The notes beneath the pieces were generated by a model. That model searched no databases, was not told where the DNA came from, and saw nothing but the letters and a program-made list of their open reading frames with translations. Shown here piece by piece: positions 1-8,921 of a DNA stretch of 64,000 nt (position 1 is its first letter; every line of letters starts with the position of its first letter). Source of the DNA: Methanocaldococcus vulcanius M7 (GTDB taxonomy: Archaea; AGJL01; Methanococci; Methanococcales; Methanocaldococcaceae); the NCBI RefSeq assembly GCF_000024625.1, contig NC_013407.1, positions 1,682,330 to 1,746,329 of the forward strand, in the 5' to 3' direction. Made by a program: the position numbers and the translations under genes.

Positions 1-665
1 CCGCGTTTCTTTCCAAAGGTAGAAATTTGGAAGAAGCCATTAAAGAAGCAAAAAAATTTACACTATCCTCAATCATCTACTCAAAAAAATCAAAACTTGG
101 ATATAACAGCAACCCCACATATATCAGTAAAGAAACAGTTATTAAAAATCTCAACTATGCATTATATCTTCTAAAACATATGAATTTCAACTTAATCCCA
201 GAAGTAGGTAGTAATATTGCTGAATCTCTTCCAATTCCAAAAGATTTTAGAGATGTTGCGGGATTAACTGGAAGAATAATAAAAAATAAACTTGGAGGTT
301 TTTATATCGTTGGAGATGTAGAGTTTGGAGCTTCTGAGCATATTGCAAAGATAATTTTATCTGCAAGTAAATTTAACCCAGAAATAAGATCTTGTATGAA
401 CATAAAATATGATGAGGAGTTAATAAAAATATTACAAGATAAATTTACCGTATCTTCATTTGACCGAAAAGATGAACCGCCAGATGTTTCAACTATGGAA
501 TGGGGAACAACACTTGCCTGTGAAAAGTTTGGAGGAGTTCCAGACCTTATTTATGATAAAGGAGGAGAAGGAAAAGAGCCGATGATTAGAGTTTTAGGTA
601 GAGATGCAGTTGAAGTTATTAAAAAAGTTGAAGTTATTCAAAAGATCTATAATTCTTTAAGATAA
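1..665 (+). CDS. ThiD-ThiN thiamine biosynthesis protein, C-terminal part (5' end outside window)
   Basis: The frame is already open at base 3 and runs to TAA at 663-665, so this is the 3' part of a longer gene. The first codons (AFLSKGRNLEEAIKEAK) match the C-terminal helix of hydroxymethylpyrimidine-phosphate kinase (ThiD). A full ThiN domain follows, with the motifs EVGSNIAESLP, DVAGLTGRI, FGASEHIAKI and RSCMNIKYD. ThiN is the archaeal thiamine-phosphate synthase that replaces ThiE; fused to ThiD it phosphorylates HMP-P and couples it to the thiazole phosphate. A TTG at 27 could be mistaken for a start, but the upstream codons are clearly coding. The ThiN assignment rests on motif recognition; the kinase half cannot be inspected. 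Confidence 0.85.
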   Translation, partial: AFLSKGRNLEEAIKEAKKFTLSSIIYSKKSKLGYNSNPTYISKETVIKNLNYALYLLKHMNFNLIPEVGSNIAESLPIPKDFRDVAGLTGRIIKNKLGGFYIVGDVEFGASEHIAKIILSASKFNPEIRSCMNIKYDEELIKILQDKFTVSSFDRKDEPPDVSTMEWGTTLACEKFGGVPDLIYDKGGEGKEPMIRVLGRDAVEVIKKVEVIQKIYNSLR

Positions 666-771
666 CACTTAAAAAACGTTAATTAAAAAATTTATGGGTT
701 AATTGATTTAAACGTGCTGATTTTAACATTATAACTTATCATAGTCATTATTCAAAATTACAAAAATAAAA

Positions 772-848
772 TGGTGGACTGGGCGGGATTTGAACCCGCG
801 GCCTCCGCACAGCCAATGCGGCGCTCTCCCATGCTGAGCTACCAGCCC
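772..848 (-). tRNA. tRNA-Ala (anticodon GGC), CCA encoded
   Basis: On the minus strand a full cloverleaf folds. The acceptor stem GGGCTGG pairs with CCAGTCC and contains the G3:U70 pair that is the alanine identity element. The anticodon stem CCGCA/TGCGG encloses the loop TTGGCTG, giving anticodon GGC. The T-arm carries GGTTCAAATCC. Discriminator A73 and the terminal CCA are encoded. Transcription is leftward from a TATA-like box at 881-890. Confidence 0.95.
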
Positions 849-880
849 ATAAAAATCACAGTTGTTAATATTAATCCCTA

Positions 881-890
881 ATATATAAAA
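881..890 (-). promoter_or_regulatory. TATA box for tRNA-Ala
   Basis: On the minus strand the sequence reads TTTTATATAT, about 33 bases upstream of the mature tRNA 5' end, which is the usual archaeal position. The rest of the 666-1040 gap, apart from the tRNA, is AT-rich sequence in which I see no other feature. Confidence 0.6.
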
Positions 891-1040
891 TTTTCTATTT
901 TCAGAGACATATTTAAATTTGTAGATTAAGATGAAGGTATTTAAAGAAATCCTGCAATTTTTAAAATTAAAGTAAACAACATAAAAATAAAATAAAAATA
1001 AAAAGTAAAAAATTAAAAGAATAAAACAGAAGGGGAAAAA

Positions 1041-2741
1041 ATGGACGTTAAAGAGAAGATAATCAAAGCATTGAAAGATACAATTAAAGGAGATATTGGA
1101 GAAGAGATAAGTATAAAATTAGAAAAACCTCCAAATACAGAGTTAGGAGATTACTCGGTAAATATTTGCTTCAAATTAGCAAAACTGCTGAAAAAAAGCC
1201 CGAAGATGATCGCAGAGGATATTGTTAAGAAACTAAAAGAAAAAAATATAGAAGGAATTAAAGAAATTAAAGCGATTAATGGTTATATAAACTTTTATAT
1301 AGACAACAATGCTTTTGCTAAATACCTAACTGAAAAAATTTGCGAAGAAAAAAGCAACTATGGAAGAGGGCATAAAAAAAGCGTGAAAATCATATTAGAG
1401 CATACATCAGCAAATCCTAACGGTCCTTTACATATTGGTCATTTGAGAAATGCGATTATTGGAGATTGCTTAAAAAGAATTTTAGAATTTTACGGTTATG
1501 ATGTTGAAACCCACTACTACGTAAATGATATGGGAAGACAGATGGCATTAGTTGTTTATGGAATTGAATTATTCGGCTTAGACAGAAACAAAAAGAAAGA
1601 TCATGCGATAGCTGAAACATATATTAAAGTAAACAAATACTTAGAAGAAAACCCAGAAGAGGAAGAAAAGATTTTAGAATTAATGAGAAAATATGAAGAT
1701 GCATTAGAAAAAAACAAAGACACTGAAATAACTAAAAAATTTGAGTTTGCTGTTAATTACGCCTTAGATGGGATAAAAGAAACATTAAATAATCTAAACA
1801 TTAAGCATGATACCTTTGTTTGGGAAAGTTCCTATGTAAGAAACGGATTAGTTAAAGAAGTTATAAAAAAATTAATGGAGACAGGAAAGATAATCAAAGA
1901 AGAAACCTATATGCTTGATCTCTCTGATTTTGGCATTGAAAAGAAGATGGTTTTAGCGAGAGCCAATGGAACAAGCTTGTATTCAACAAGAGATATTGCC
2001 TACCATTTAGATAAATTATCAAAATGCGATATAGGAATAGATGTCTTAGGAGCAGATCATAAATTAACAGCAGAAATGGTTAAAGCTGCCTTAAAATTGC
2101 TCGGAAGTAAAGTGCCAGAAATAATATTTTATGAATTTATCTCTCTTCCAGAGGGCTCAATGAGCACAAGAAGAGGAAGATTCATAAGTGCTGATGAGTT
2201 GTTGGAGGAAGCGATAAAAAGAGCCAAAGAAGAATGCAATAAAAGAGATGTTGAAGAAAATATTGCCTACGATATTGGTTTAGGAGCTGTGAGATACAAT
2301 ATAGCAAGAATTTCACCAGAAAAACCAATGGTATTTAAATGGGAAGAGGCATTGGATTTTGAAAAAGTTGGATGTCCGTTTATACAGTATGCTCATGCAA
2401 GATGTTGCAGTATCTTAAAAGAGGCAGAAAATAAAGGAATTGAAGATGAAGCGATATTCAATTATGAATTAACAAAGGAAGAAAAAGAGTTAATTAAAAA
2501 ATTAGATGAATTTAAAGACATAATTAAGGAGAGTGCTGAAAATAGGAAAGTGCATATATTAGCCAACTACCTATTAGAGCTTGCTAAGATATTTAATAGA
2601 TTCTACGCAAACTGTCCGATTCTATTGGAAAAAGTTAATGATGATGTTAAAAAATCAAGATTAAAGTTAGTCAAAAGCACTAAAATAGTTTTAGAGATTG
2701 GCTTGGGCTTGTTGGGAATAAATTGTCCAGGAAGGATGTGA
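1041..2741 (+). CDS. argS: arginyl-tRNA synthetase
   Basis: Class I aminoacyl-tRNA synthetase that charges tRNA-Arg in the cytoplasm. At 566 aa it has the normal archaeal length. The N-terminal Add-1 region is followed by the HIGH-type signature in SANPNGPLHIGHLRNA (about residues 124-139), the tyrosine-rich YYVNDMGRQ segment, and a KMSKS-equivalent MSTRRGRF. The C-terminal anticodon-binding DALR domain ends with the typical GINCPGRM. The ATG at 1041 follows a good ribosome site (GGGG, 5 bases away). No oddity is seen in the gene itself; its downstream neighbour is unusual because an ATPase/nuclease pair lies between it and trpG. Confidence 0.97.
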   Translation: MDVKEKIIKALKDTIKGDIGEEISIKLEKPPNTELGDYSVNICFKLAKLLKKSPKMIAEDIVKKLKEKNIEGIKEIKAINGYINFYIDNNAFAKYLTEKICEEKSNYGRGHKKSVKIILEHTSANPNGPLHIGHLRNAIIGDCLKRILEFYGYDVETHYYVNDMGRQMALVVYGIELFGLDRNKKKDHAIAETYIKVNKYLEENPEEEEKILELMRKYEDALEKNKDTEITKKFEFAVNYALDGIKETLNNLNIKHDTFVWESSYVRNGLVKEVIKKLMETGKIIKEETYMLDLSDFGIEKKMVLARANGTSLYSTRDIAYHLDKLSKCDIGIDVLGADHKLTAEMVKAALKLLGSKVPEIIFYEFISLPEGSMSTRRGRFISADELLEEAIKRAKEECNKRDVEENIAYDIGLGAVRYNIARISPEKPMVFKWEEALDFEKVGCPFIQYAHARCCSILKEAENKGIEDEAIFNYELTKEEKELIKKLDEFKDIIKESAENRKVHILANYLLELAKIFNRFYANCPILLEKVNDDVKKSRLKLVKSTKIVLEIGLGLLGINCPGRM

Positions 2742-2780
2742 ATTATTAATTTTAAAATTAATTTTTATTTGGTGATTATT

Positions 2781-4277
2781 ATGAAAAATGAAAATTATGA
2801 ATTATTAACCATCAAAGTTAAGGATTTTGGCGTAATTAAAGAAGGAGAGGTTAAATTAAAACCTCTAACCATATTTTTTGGAAAGAATAACACTGGAAAG
2901 ACATATATGGGATATTTGATTTGGGGGATTTTTGAAAATTTCGCATACCCCAGTTTCCTTAAATTTAAAATAATTGATAACAGCAATAATTTGAATCATG
3001 TTATATCAAAATTAAAATCAATAATAGCTAATCAAACGTCTGGAGAAATTCATTTTGATAAAATTAAATTATGTATGGAAAAAAATTACATTAAAAGGGT
3101 CTTTAATTATGGGGAAATAGATTTTAGAGAATTGGAGATTACTTTAAATAAAAAATTTAAGTATGAGATTATAACAAAATATTTTGGAATTATAGATGAA
3201 AAATATATTGATAAAATATTAATTGATTTCCTAAAAGAAGAGGATGTAAATGATAAAAAAACAAATAAATTATGTGTTGGTATTTTTGAAAATCCACCAT
3301 GGACTGCATCTTTTAGACCCGTAGAGGGAAATATAGTAGTAGGTATAAAAAATAATATAATAAAAAGACAAAGAGAATTAGGGAAAATATTAAAAGATAT
3401 GATAATGCTAGATGTATTTGAAATCTTATTAGAAAATACTGTTAAAAATGTTATATATCTTCCAGCATCAAAAAGTGGTCTTATTTTGTCTTCAGGTTTG
3501 TTTATAGACAAAGTCTTTGATAGTTCCACCATATTCAGAATATATGGCGAATCAGAAGCTTCAGAAGAAGAAAAATTAGAATTTCCAGAACCAGTAAAAG
3601 ATTTTATGAGAATTTATCTCAAACCAAGCATTTACAATCTAGATATTAATCAAGAATATCAAGATATTGCATTATTATTTGAAAATAACATTATAAAAGG
3701 AAAATTGATTTATGATAAAGATGCAAATAAGCTTAGCTATATCACAAAAAATGGAAAACCAATTCCATTTCATTGTGCATCTTCATCAGTAGTTGAGACG
3801 ATTCCTTTATTAAAGTTATTAAAATATTCAAAACTTATTAAAAAAGGCACACTCCTAATCATTGAAGAGCCAGAAGCTCATCTCCATCCAGATGCACAGA
3901 GAATTTTTGCAAGGGCAATAGTTAAACTAATTAACAAAGGAGTTTATGTTTTATTAATAACACACAGTCCAGACATATTACAACAGATAAACAATAACAT
4001 AAAACTCTACTATTTAGAAAAAATGGGCAAAAATAAAGAATTAGAAACGTTCTTAAAAAAGTATAATTATGGAGAGAATGAGATTTTAAATCCAGAAAAA
4101 GTAGCACCGTATTTATTTGTTGATGAGGGGGACGGGGTTAAGATAAAGGAGCTGGAAATAATTGAAGGAGAAGGGATATCTTATGAAGCATTCTACCAAA
4201 CATTATATGAGTTGCATACTGAAACAGAGGAGTTGAGAGACTTAATTGAGGGGGAAGATGGAGATATTGAAGAATGA
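2781..4277 (+). CDS. AAA_15/OLD-type ABC-class ATPase (probable defence ATPase)
   Basis: A 498-aa SMC/ABC-like ATPase. Walker A GKNNTGKT is at residues 34-41 after an N-terminal strand typical of AAA_15 proteins (FGVIKEGEVKLKPLTIFFG). A serine-rich signature-like segment CASSSVVETIPLLKLL is followed by Walker B LLIIEEPEAHLHP and the switch motif LLITHSPDIL. This arrangement is shared by OLD, RecF and many two-gene antiviral ATPases. I chose ATG 2781 because GGTGA lies 5 bases upstream; upstream in-frame TTG/GTG codons lack such a site. The last 20 bases overlap the next gene, so the two are translationally coupled. The family assignment is firm; a defence role is inferred from partner and context. 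Confidence 0.8.
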   Translation: MKNENYELLTIKVKDFGVIKEGEVKLKPLTIFFGKNNTGKTYMGYLIWGIFENFAYPSFLKFKIIDNSNNLNHVISKLKSIIANQTSGEIHFDKIKLCMEKNYIKRVFNYGEIDFRELEITLNKKFKYEIITKYFGIIDEKYIDKILIDFLKEEDVNDKKTNKLCVGIFENPPWTASFRPVEGNIVVGIKNNIIKRQRELGKILKDMIMLDVFEILLENTVKNVIYLPASKSGLILSSGLFIDKVFDSSTIFRIYGESEASEEEKLEFPEPVKDFMRIYLKPSIYNLDINQEYQDIALLFENNIIKGKLIYDKDANKLSYITKNGKPIPFHCASSSVVETIPLLKLLKYSKLIKKGTLLIIEEPEAHLHPDAQRIFARAIVKLINKGVYVLLITHSPDILQQINNNIKLYYLEKMGKNKELETFLKKYNYGENEILNPEKVAPYLFVDEGDGVKIKELEIIEGEGISYEAFYQTLYELHTETEELRDLIEGEDGDIEE

Positions 4278-4884
4278 AATAGTGAAAATATTTAGAGACG
4301 ATTTAATATATAAACCTCAAAGAGCAGAAATCGAAATAAATGATAGTTATATAATAGCTAAAATTAAAGAAAATGACCATAATGCATATTTTAAAGAATT
4401 AAAAATTATATTTTCAAGGAATATTGAAATTTTGCCCTTAATAATCGACAAAGATAAATATTACACTGTCTTTAAAATAAATGGAAATAAAAAATGCGAA
4501 TGTGCAATTTTGGTAAAAGAAGATGATGACTATTTTTTACTTCTTGTGGAAATGAAATCTACCCTTAGAAATCTTAGGGCTAAAAATTTAAAAAAGATTA
4601 AGGAAAAATTTAAATGTTCTCTTTATGTATCTTTAATTATACTAAAAATATTTAACATAATTCCAAAGGAATTTTATGGATTAGTCCCATATCCTAAAAA
4701 AGAAACAATATCTCCACAAACCTTTAGAATGGCAAATATGGGTGATAAGGAGAGTAGAGAATTTTTAAAAGAATGGGAGTCTTCAAAATTAGAATTTGAA
4801 TGGATATATAACAGTAAAATAATTGTATATAAAAAAGAATTTGATAAGGATACTGTAGCTTGGGAAGAAATAAAACTGGTGTGA
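4258..4884 (+). CDS. putative PD-(D/E)XK-like nuclease partner of the ATPase
   Basis: A 208-aa protein I do not recognise as a named family. Its centre (about residues 85-125) reads as beta-strand, acidic turn, beta-strand ending in LLLVEMKST, then a basic helix and another hydrophobic strand. An ExK at the end of a strand is what the PD-(D/E)XK nuclease core shows; the preceding acidic residue would be the E in CECAIL, which is not the classic PD. The start ATG 4258 follows GAGGGGGA and overlaps the ATPase end by 20 bases. Its 3' end carries the ribosome site of trpG (GGTGTGA). Function is inferred; it could instead be a non-catalytic partner. Confidence 0.5.
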   Translation: MEILKNEIVKIFRDDLIYKPQRAEIEINDSYIIAKIKENDHNAYFKELKIIFSRNIEILPLIIDKDKYYTVFKINGNKKCECAILVKEDDDYFLLLVEMKSTLRNLRAKNLKKIKEKFKCSLYVSLIILKIFNIIPKEFYGLVPYPKKETISPQTFRMANMGDKESREFLKEWESSKLEFEWIYNSKIIVYKKEFDKDTVAWEEIKLV

Positions 4885-4888
4885 AACC

Positions 4889-5473
4889 ATGAAGGTTTTA
4901 GTTATCGATAATATCGACTCCTTTGTTTGGAATTTAGTCCAATATGTAGGAACTTTGGGGTATAAAGTTAAGTTAGTAGATAATAAGATCACATTGGAAG
5001 AGGTTAAAAAAATAGATCCTGATAGAATAATTATAAGTCCCGGGCCAAAAACCCCAAAAGAGGCAGGAAATTGCATAAAGATTATTCAGGAGATAGATAT
5101 TCCTATATTGGGTGTTTGTTTAGGTCATCAGTGTATTGTCGAGGCATTTGGCGGAGAGGTTGGAAGAGCAGAGAGGGTTATGCATGGAAAAGCAAGTTTA
5201 ATTGAACATGATGGTAAGGGGATCTTTAAGGATCTTCCAAATCAATTTTATGGTGGGAGGTATCATTCTTTAATAGCTAAAGAAGTTCCAAAAGAACTTA
5301 AAATAACTGCTAAGAGTTTAGACGATAATTATATTATGGGGGTTAGACATAAAAAACTACCAATTGAAGGAGTGCAATTCCATCCGGAGAGTATCTTAAC
5401 GGAATCAAATAACTTAAAATTTCCACATTTGGGCTTAAAACTAATTAAAAATTTCGTTGAGAATGAGTATTAA
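4889..5473 (+). CDS. trpG: anthranilate synthase component II (glutamine amidotransferase)
   Basis: A class I glutamine amidotransferase of 194 aa that supplies ammonia to TrpE for anthranilate synthesis. The catalytic triad is visible: the nucleophile Cys in GVCLGHQC (about residue 79) and the His-Glu pair in QFHPESIL. The N-terminal VIDNIDSFVWNLVQY and SPGPKTPKEAG are typical of TrpG/PabA. No trpE is adjacent, so PabA-like use is possible; TrpG is favoured because of the argS neighbourhood known from relatives. The start is only 4 bases after the preceding gene, with the ribosome site inside that gene. Confidence 0.85.
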   Translation: MKVLVIDNIDSFVWNLVQYVGTLGYKVKLVDNKITLEEVKKIDPDRIIISPGPKTPKEAGNCIKIIQEIDIPILGVCLGHQCIVEAFGGEVGRAERVMHGKASLIEHDGKGIFKDLPNQFYGGRYHSLIAKEVPKELKITAKSLDDNYIMGVRHKKLPIEGVQFHPESILTESNNLKFPHLGLKLIKNFVENEY

Positions 5474-5485
5474 AAAGTGAAAAAT

Positions 5486-5965
5486 ATGGACGTTTATGAA
5501 ACTCTGTATCAATTTTGTTTAGAATATGAAGTATTGTTAGATGATAAGAAAGTCCCATTATGGAAATTAAAAAAAGAAGATTTAGATAGTGTTGATTTAG
5601 ATCTACCCTGGAATTCGATCAGAGATTTAGCAATCTATTTATATGAACTGAAAAAGAAGCAACAAAATTCCAAAGAACTTGTTAAGTGCGACATAGTCGA
5701 GATTTTGGTTGGAATTGCTTTGTTAAAGGCAGAAGAGGACTACATGAGACATGTTCATGAAGATACATGCCTAAGATATTTAAGCGAATTAATAACTGCA
5801 AGAATTAACTGTATCGCAAAATATTATTACATGATGAAAAAGCCCCACAATACTGATATATTTGACGAGATAATTCTAAAATTTCCACAAAAAAAGGATT
5901 TAAGAGCATCAAACATAAATGACCTAAGGTTGCTTATTGATAGGATCAGAGGTTATTTTGAATAA
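5486..5965 (+). CDS. conserved hypothetical protein, mostly helical
   Basis: I do not recognise this 159-aa protein. It is soluble, rich in Leu, Lys and Asp/Glu, and predicted mostly helical, with no cysteine cluster or membrane segment. A central stretch, KAEEDYMRHVHEDTCLRYLSELITARINCIAKYYYMM, looks like two packed helices. The start ATG 5486 follows an AGTGA ribosome site just after the trpG stop, so it is probably co-transcribed with trpG. T-rich sequence follows the stop, consistent with termination there. Confidence 0.75.
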   Translation: MDVYETLYQFCLEYEVLLDDKKVPLWKLKKEDLDSVDLDLPWNSIRDLAIYLYELKKKQQNSKELVKCDIVEILVGIALLKAEEDYMRHVHEDTCLRYLSELITARINCIAKYYYMMKKPHNTDIFDEIILKFPQKKDLRASNINDLRLLIDRIRGYFE

Positions 5966-6065
5966 CTTTTTTTACCTCTAAAATTATCTAAAAAATTATA
6001 AACTATTAAAATAAATTATTAAAAATATTTTGTATTTTTGTATTAAAAATAAGATTAGGGGTAAA

Positions 6066-6260
6066 ATGAAAAAAATCAGCATATTAAAAAATTGCGTTGG
6101 CTGTGGAACGTGTGTGGTATTTTGTCCTAAAAAAGCAATAAAAACATATGGAGTTGCAATAATAAATAAAGAAAAGTGTGTGAATTGTGGAATTTGCGTA
6201 AAATATTGTCCAATTGACGCAATAAAAGTCGATACTACATTAACCAATGATCAATATTAA
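6066..6260 (+). CDS. 2[4Fe-4S] ferredoxin
   Basis: A 64-aa bacterial-type ferredoxin with two complete cluster motifs, CVGCGTCVVFCP and CVNCGICVKYCP, each CX2CX2CX3CP and related by internal symmetry. It is expected to be a cytoplasmic one-electron carrier. The ATG at 6066 is preceded by GGGGT. It is monocistronic, with about 100 AT-rich bases upstream. The redox partner cannot be told from context. Confidence 0.93.
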   Translation: MKKISILKNCVGCGTCVVFCPKKAIKTYGVAIINKEKCVNCGICVKYCPIDAIKVDTTLTNDQY

Positions 6261-6330
6261 TTCAATTTCAATATTTAAATGATCAATATTTAACAAGTGA
6301 AGTAAATAAAATAAAAAAGAGGTGAATTTA

Positions 6331-6942
6331 ATGTATATTGGAAGATTTTTAGTCGTTGGAAAAACAAAGGAAGGAAAAGTTTTTGGAGCATATCGGGTCT
6401 CAAGCAGAAGTTTTCCAAATCGAGAAGCAAGAAAATTAAATGAAAACACAATTGCAATACTCCCAAAGGACTTAAATGAAATGTTTAAAAACCCATATAT
6501 TACCTACAACTGCATAAAAGTCGTAAATAAGACAGTTGTTGTCTCTAATGGAATACATACTGATTTTATCGCTGAAAAACTACATTTTGGGAAAAGAGAT
6601 GCTCTAACTTATGTATTGGCAGTTATGGATTATGAAAAAGATGAGTATAATACTCCAAGAATCGGAGCAGTTTTAGATAAAGAGGAATGTTATTTAGGAT
6701 ACGTCTCTTGTGAAGATATTCGAGTAAAAAAAGTAAATTTAAAAAACGGAAAGGGATATTATTTAGGAGTTTATAACGCATGCAGTATAGATGAAAGCCA
6801 GGAAATTGAAATTGAAGGAGAAACTGCTGAAGAGATAGCAGATTACATACTAAATTATAAAGAATTTGAGTATCCAGTAGCATGTGCAGTTGCAATTATT
6901 GAAGATGAAGACATCTCTTTGGCTATAAAAAATAAGAATTAG
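6331..6942 (+). CDS. purO: IMP cyclohydrolase, archaeal type (PurO)
   Basis: Catalyses the last step of purine synthesis, FAICAR to IMP, in archaea that lack bacterial PurH. The 203-aa protein opens MYIGRFLVVGKTKEGKVFG and carries YRVSSRSFPNR, GIHTDFIAEKL, RDALTYVLAVMDYE and YNTPRIGAV, all typical of PurO. The ATG at 6331 follows GAGGTGA; an in-frame GTG nine bases upstream is part of that ribosome site. Two further purine genes, purD and purB, lie far away in this window, so the pathway is scattered. Confidence 0.93.
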   Translation: MYIGRFLVVGKTKEGKVFGAYRVSSRSFPNREARKLNENTIAILPKDLNEMFKNPYITYNCIKVVNKTVVVSNGIHTDFIAEKLHFGKRDALTYVLAVMDYEKDEYNTPRIGAVLDKEECYLGYVSCEDIRVKKVNLKNGKGYYLGVYNACSIDESQEIEIEGETAEEIADYILNYKEFEYPVACAVAIIEDEDISLAIKNKN

Positions 6943-6989
6943 AAAGTGATAATTAAAAAATAATAAAATAATATCTTCTATGGATAAAT

Positions 6990-7754
6990 CTATCTAAAAA
7001 CATCCTCTTCCTTTGGTCTAATTAAATCTTTTCCATTTCCTTGTCCAAAAGGAACTCTCGAACCTCTAATTATCACAACTGGGATTCCTTCATCTGCCTC
7101 TCCCATTACAACATTTGCCATACTCGCCAGTTCATCTGCTATTGCAACCTCTGTTGTTTTTAAGTCCCTGCCAAATAGGTCTTTCTCCCCCTTTCTATCC
7201 CATAAAGCAATGATTCCGCTAACACCTATTGCGATTCCAACAGCTCCCTTTCTAAATGGTCTACCTACACTATCTGATATTATCACTCCAATTTTCTTTC
7301 CGGTTAGTTTTTCAATTTCTTTTCTAATTTTTTCAGCACTTTTATCTGGGTCTCTTGGTAGAACTTTTATACCCCCATACACGTTGCTCTCATCTACACC
7401 ACTGTTAGCACATACAAAGCCATGTTTTGTTTCAGTTATAATAAAGTTTTTTCCAACTTTAACTATCTCCTTTGCTTCATCTAAAATAACCTGCACAACT
7501 TTAGGATCTTTTCCCGTCTTTTTAGCCAATTCAATGGCCTTCTGCGATGGAATAATCTTATCCCTATCTACAACCCCTCCCTCTAATTTTGAGACCAATG
7601 TCTCTGCAATAACAATCACATCTCCGTCTTTAATTGGATACTGGGCAATTAACTCAGATAAGTTTATCTTTTCATTACCTTTAAAGATTGGGAGTTCTAA
7701 TCCAATAACTTCAACCTTTTTCTTTTCTTTTATGCCGATTGATGACAATTTCAT
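6990..7754 (-). CDS. cofE: coenzyme F420:L-glutamate ligase
   Basis: Adds gamma-linked glutamate to F420-0 using GTP, completing coenzyme F420 for methanogenesis. The 254-aa protein has the typical VIAETLVSKLEGG, TKHGFVCANSGVDESN, ISDSVGRPFRKGAVGIAIG and ADELASMANVVMGEADEGIPVVIIRG motifs. The start is ambiguous: GTG-ATG at 7757/7754 overlaps GGTGA, whereas TTG at 7748 lies 5 bases after it and may be the real start. It is convergent with purO. A TATA-like sequence lies about 100 bases upstream. Confidence 0.93.
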   Translation of the reverse strand: MKLSSIGIKEKKKVEVIGLELPIFKGNEKINLSELIAQYPIKDGDVIVIAETLVSKLEGGVVDRDKIIPSQKAIELAKKTGKDPKVVQVILDEAKEIVKVGKNFIITETKHGFVCANSGVDESNVYGGIKVLPRDPDKSAEKIRKEIEKLTGKKIGVIISDSVGRPFRKGAVGIAIGVSGIIALWDRKGEKDLFGRDLKTTEVAIADELASMANVVMGEADEGIPVVIIRGSRVPFGQGNGKDLIRPKEEDVFR

Positions 7755-8034
7755 CACCTAAAAACTTTTTTTACTTTTAATATTTTTTAGATAATCTTAC
7801 ATTTATTTTTATTTTTTAATTTTATAGTGTTTCTAATTATTAACAATACTTCCAAAAATATATATTTATAGATATAAAACGTCTCGAAAAAATTAGAAAA
7901 ATTTATTTATTATGTTGAAGAAAGTAAACTTTTAAAATCCAGAAAATTTTAATAATCTGTAAAAATTGTGTAATAATGATGATTAAATTGTTCTTAATAA
8001 TTTGATATTTTTGTTATTTTAGATCGGTGGGACT

Positions 8035-8442
8035 ATGGTTAATGTTGAAAGAATAAGCATATCTTTTCCAAAATTTTTATTAAAAGAGATCGATGAAGTC
8101 GTTAATAAAAAAGGATATTCAAGTAGAAGTGAGCTCATTAGAGATGCAGTTAGGAAACATATCCTCGAAAACAACCCATTAAATAAGAACGAAAAAGTTA
8201 GTGGAATTATAATTGTAGTTTATGATCCAACAAAAGAGGCCTTAGAAAAAATGAGTAAACTTTATTTTGAATACAACCATATTGTAAAATCCCTAAATCA
8301 GGCCTACGTAACAACATCGTGCGGAAAAAACGCAAAAGTTGAGATTTTTGTAGTAGAAGGACACTCTTCAGATATTTCAAATTTTTACGAAGAGATAGAA
8401 AAAATAAATGGGAAAATATACGATAAAGTTATTATCTTTTAA
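8035..8442 (+). CDS. NikR-family ribbon-helix-helix regulator, metal site altered
   Basis: A 135-aa protein with an N-terminal ribbon-helix-helix DNA-binding domain (RISISFPKFLLKEIDEVV, then YSSRSELIRDAVRKHI) and a C-terminal ACT-like domain (GIIIVVYDP and VEIFVVEG). This is the two-domain layout of the nickel regulator NikR. However, the stretch that in NikR holds the His-x-His and Cys nickel ligands reads QAYVTTSCGKNAKVEI, with no histidine. It may sense another signal or be constitutive. The ATG 8035 follows GGTGGG. A ferredoxin and hcp follow in the same direction, but a control link is only inferred. Confidence 0.8.
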   Translation: MVNVERISISFPKFLLKEIDEVVNKKGYSSRSELIRDAVRKHILENNPLNKNEKVSGIIIVVYDPTKEALEKMSKLYFEYNHIVKSLNQAYVTTSCGKNAKVEIFVVEGHSSDISNFYEEIEKINGKIYDKVIIF

Positions 8443-8550
8443 ACTTTTAAAAATTTTAAAAAATTTTAAATACAAGTTTATAAATAAAATTATTTTAAAT
8501 AAATAAAATAAATAAAATAAATAGAAGCGTTGTATAGTTAAGGGGATAAA

Positions 8551-8814
8551 ATGCTCTCAAAACTTCTAAAAATTATTAAAGGGGAGAAAGATAAGCCATT
8601 GGGTAAAAATGTCGAAGATACTTGGGGACCTACAATAGATTATGACCGATGCAAAAACTGTGCAAGTTGCTATAATTTTTGTAAATATGGTGTTTATGCA
8701 ATAGAAAACGGAAGGGTTGTTGTAAAAAACAAATCAAACTGTATCGAAGGATGTTCTCTATGCTTAGATGTGTGTAGATACGGTGCATTATCATTTCCGG
8801 ATCATAAAACATAA
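8551..8814 (+). CDS. 2[4Fe-4S] ferredoxin-like protein, possible partner of Hcp
   Basis: An 87-aa protein with about 35 N-terminal residues and then two cluster motifs, CKNCASCYNFC (CX2CX2CX3C) and CIEGCSLCLDVC (CX3CX2CX3C). The first motif lacks the usual proline after the last cysteine. It lies just upstream of the hybrid-cluster protein in the same direction, so it may supply electrons to Hcp. The ATG 8551 follows AAGGGG. The alternating AAATAAAATAAATAAA sequence before it is low complexity. Confidence 0.85.
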   Translation: MLSKLLKIIKGEKDKPLGKNVEDTWGPTIDYDRCKNCASCYNFCKYGVYAIENGRVVVKNKSNCIEGCSLCLDVCRYGALSFPDHKT

Positions 8815-8921
8815 TATAAAGCAACCAAATATATAAATATAATAACAAAATAGAAACTAAATATTACTCATAATAAATTTTTCATAAAAATTATATCAAC
8901 AACATACAAATGTGGGGGCAA

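Noticed and set aside
2781..4884. Calling the ATPase pair PARIS, Septu or Gabija
   Set aside because: The second protein shows neither HNH, TOPRIM nor helicase motifs that I can see, so a named system cannot be supported.
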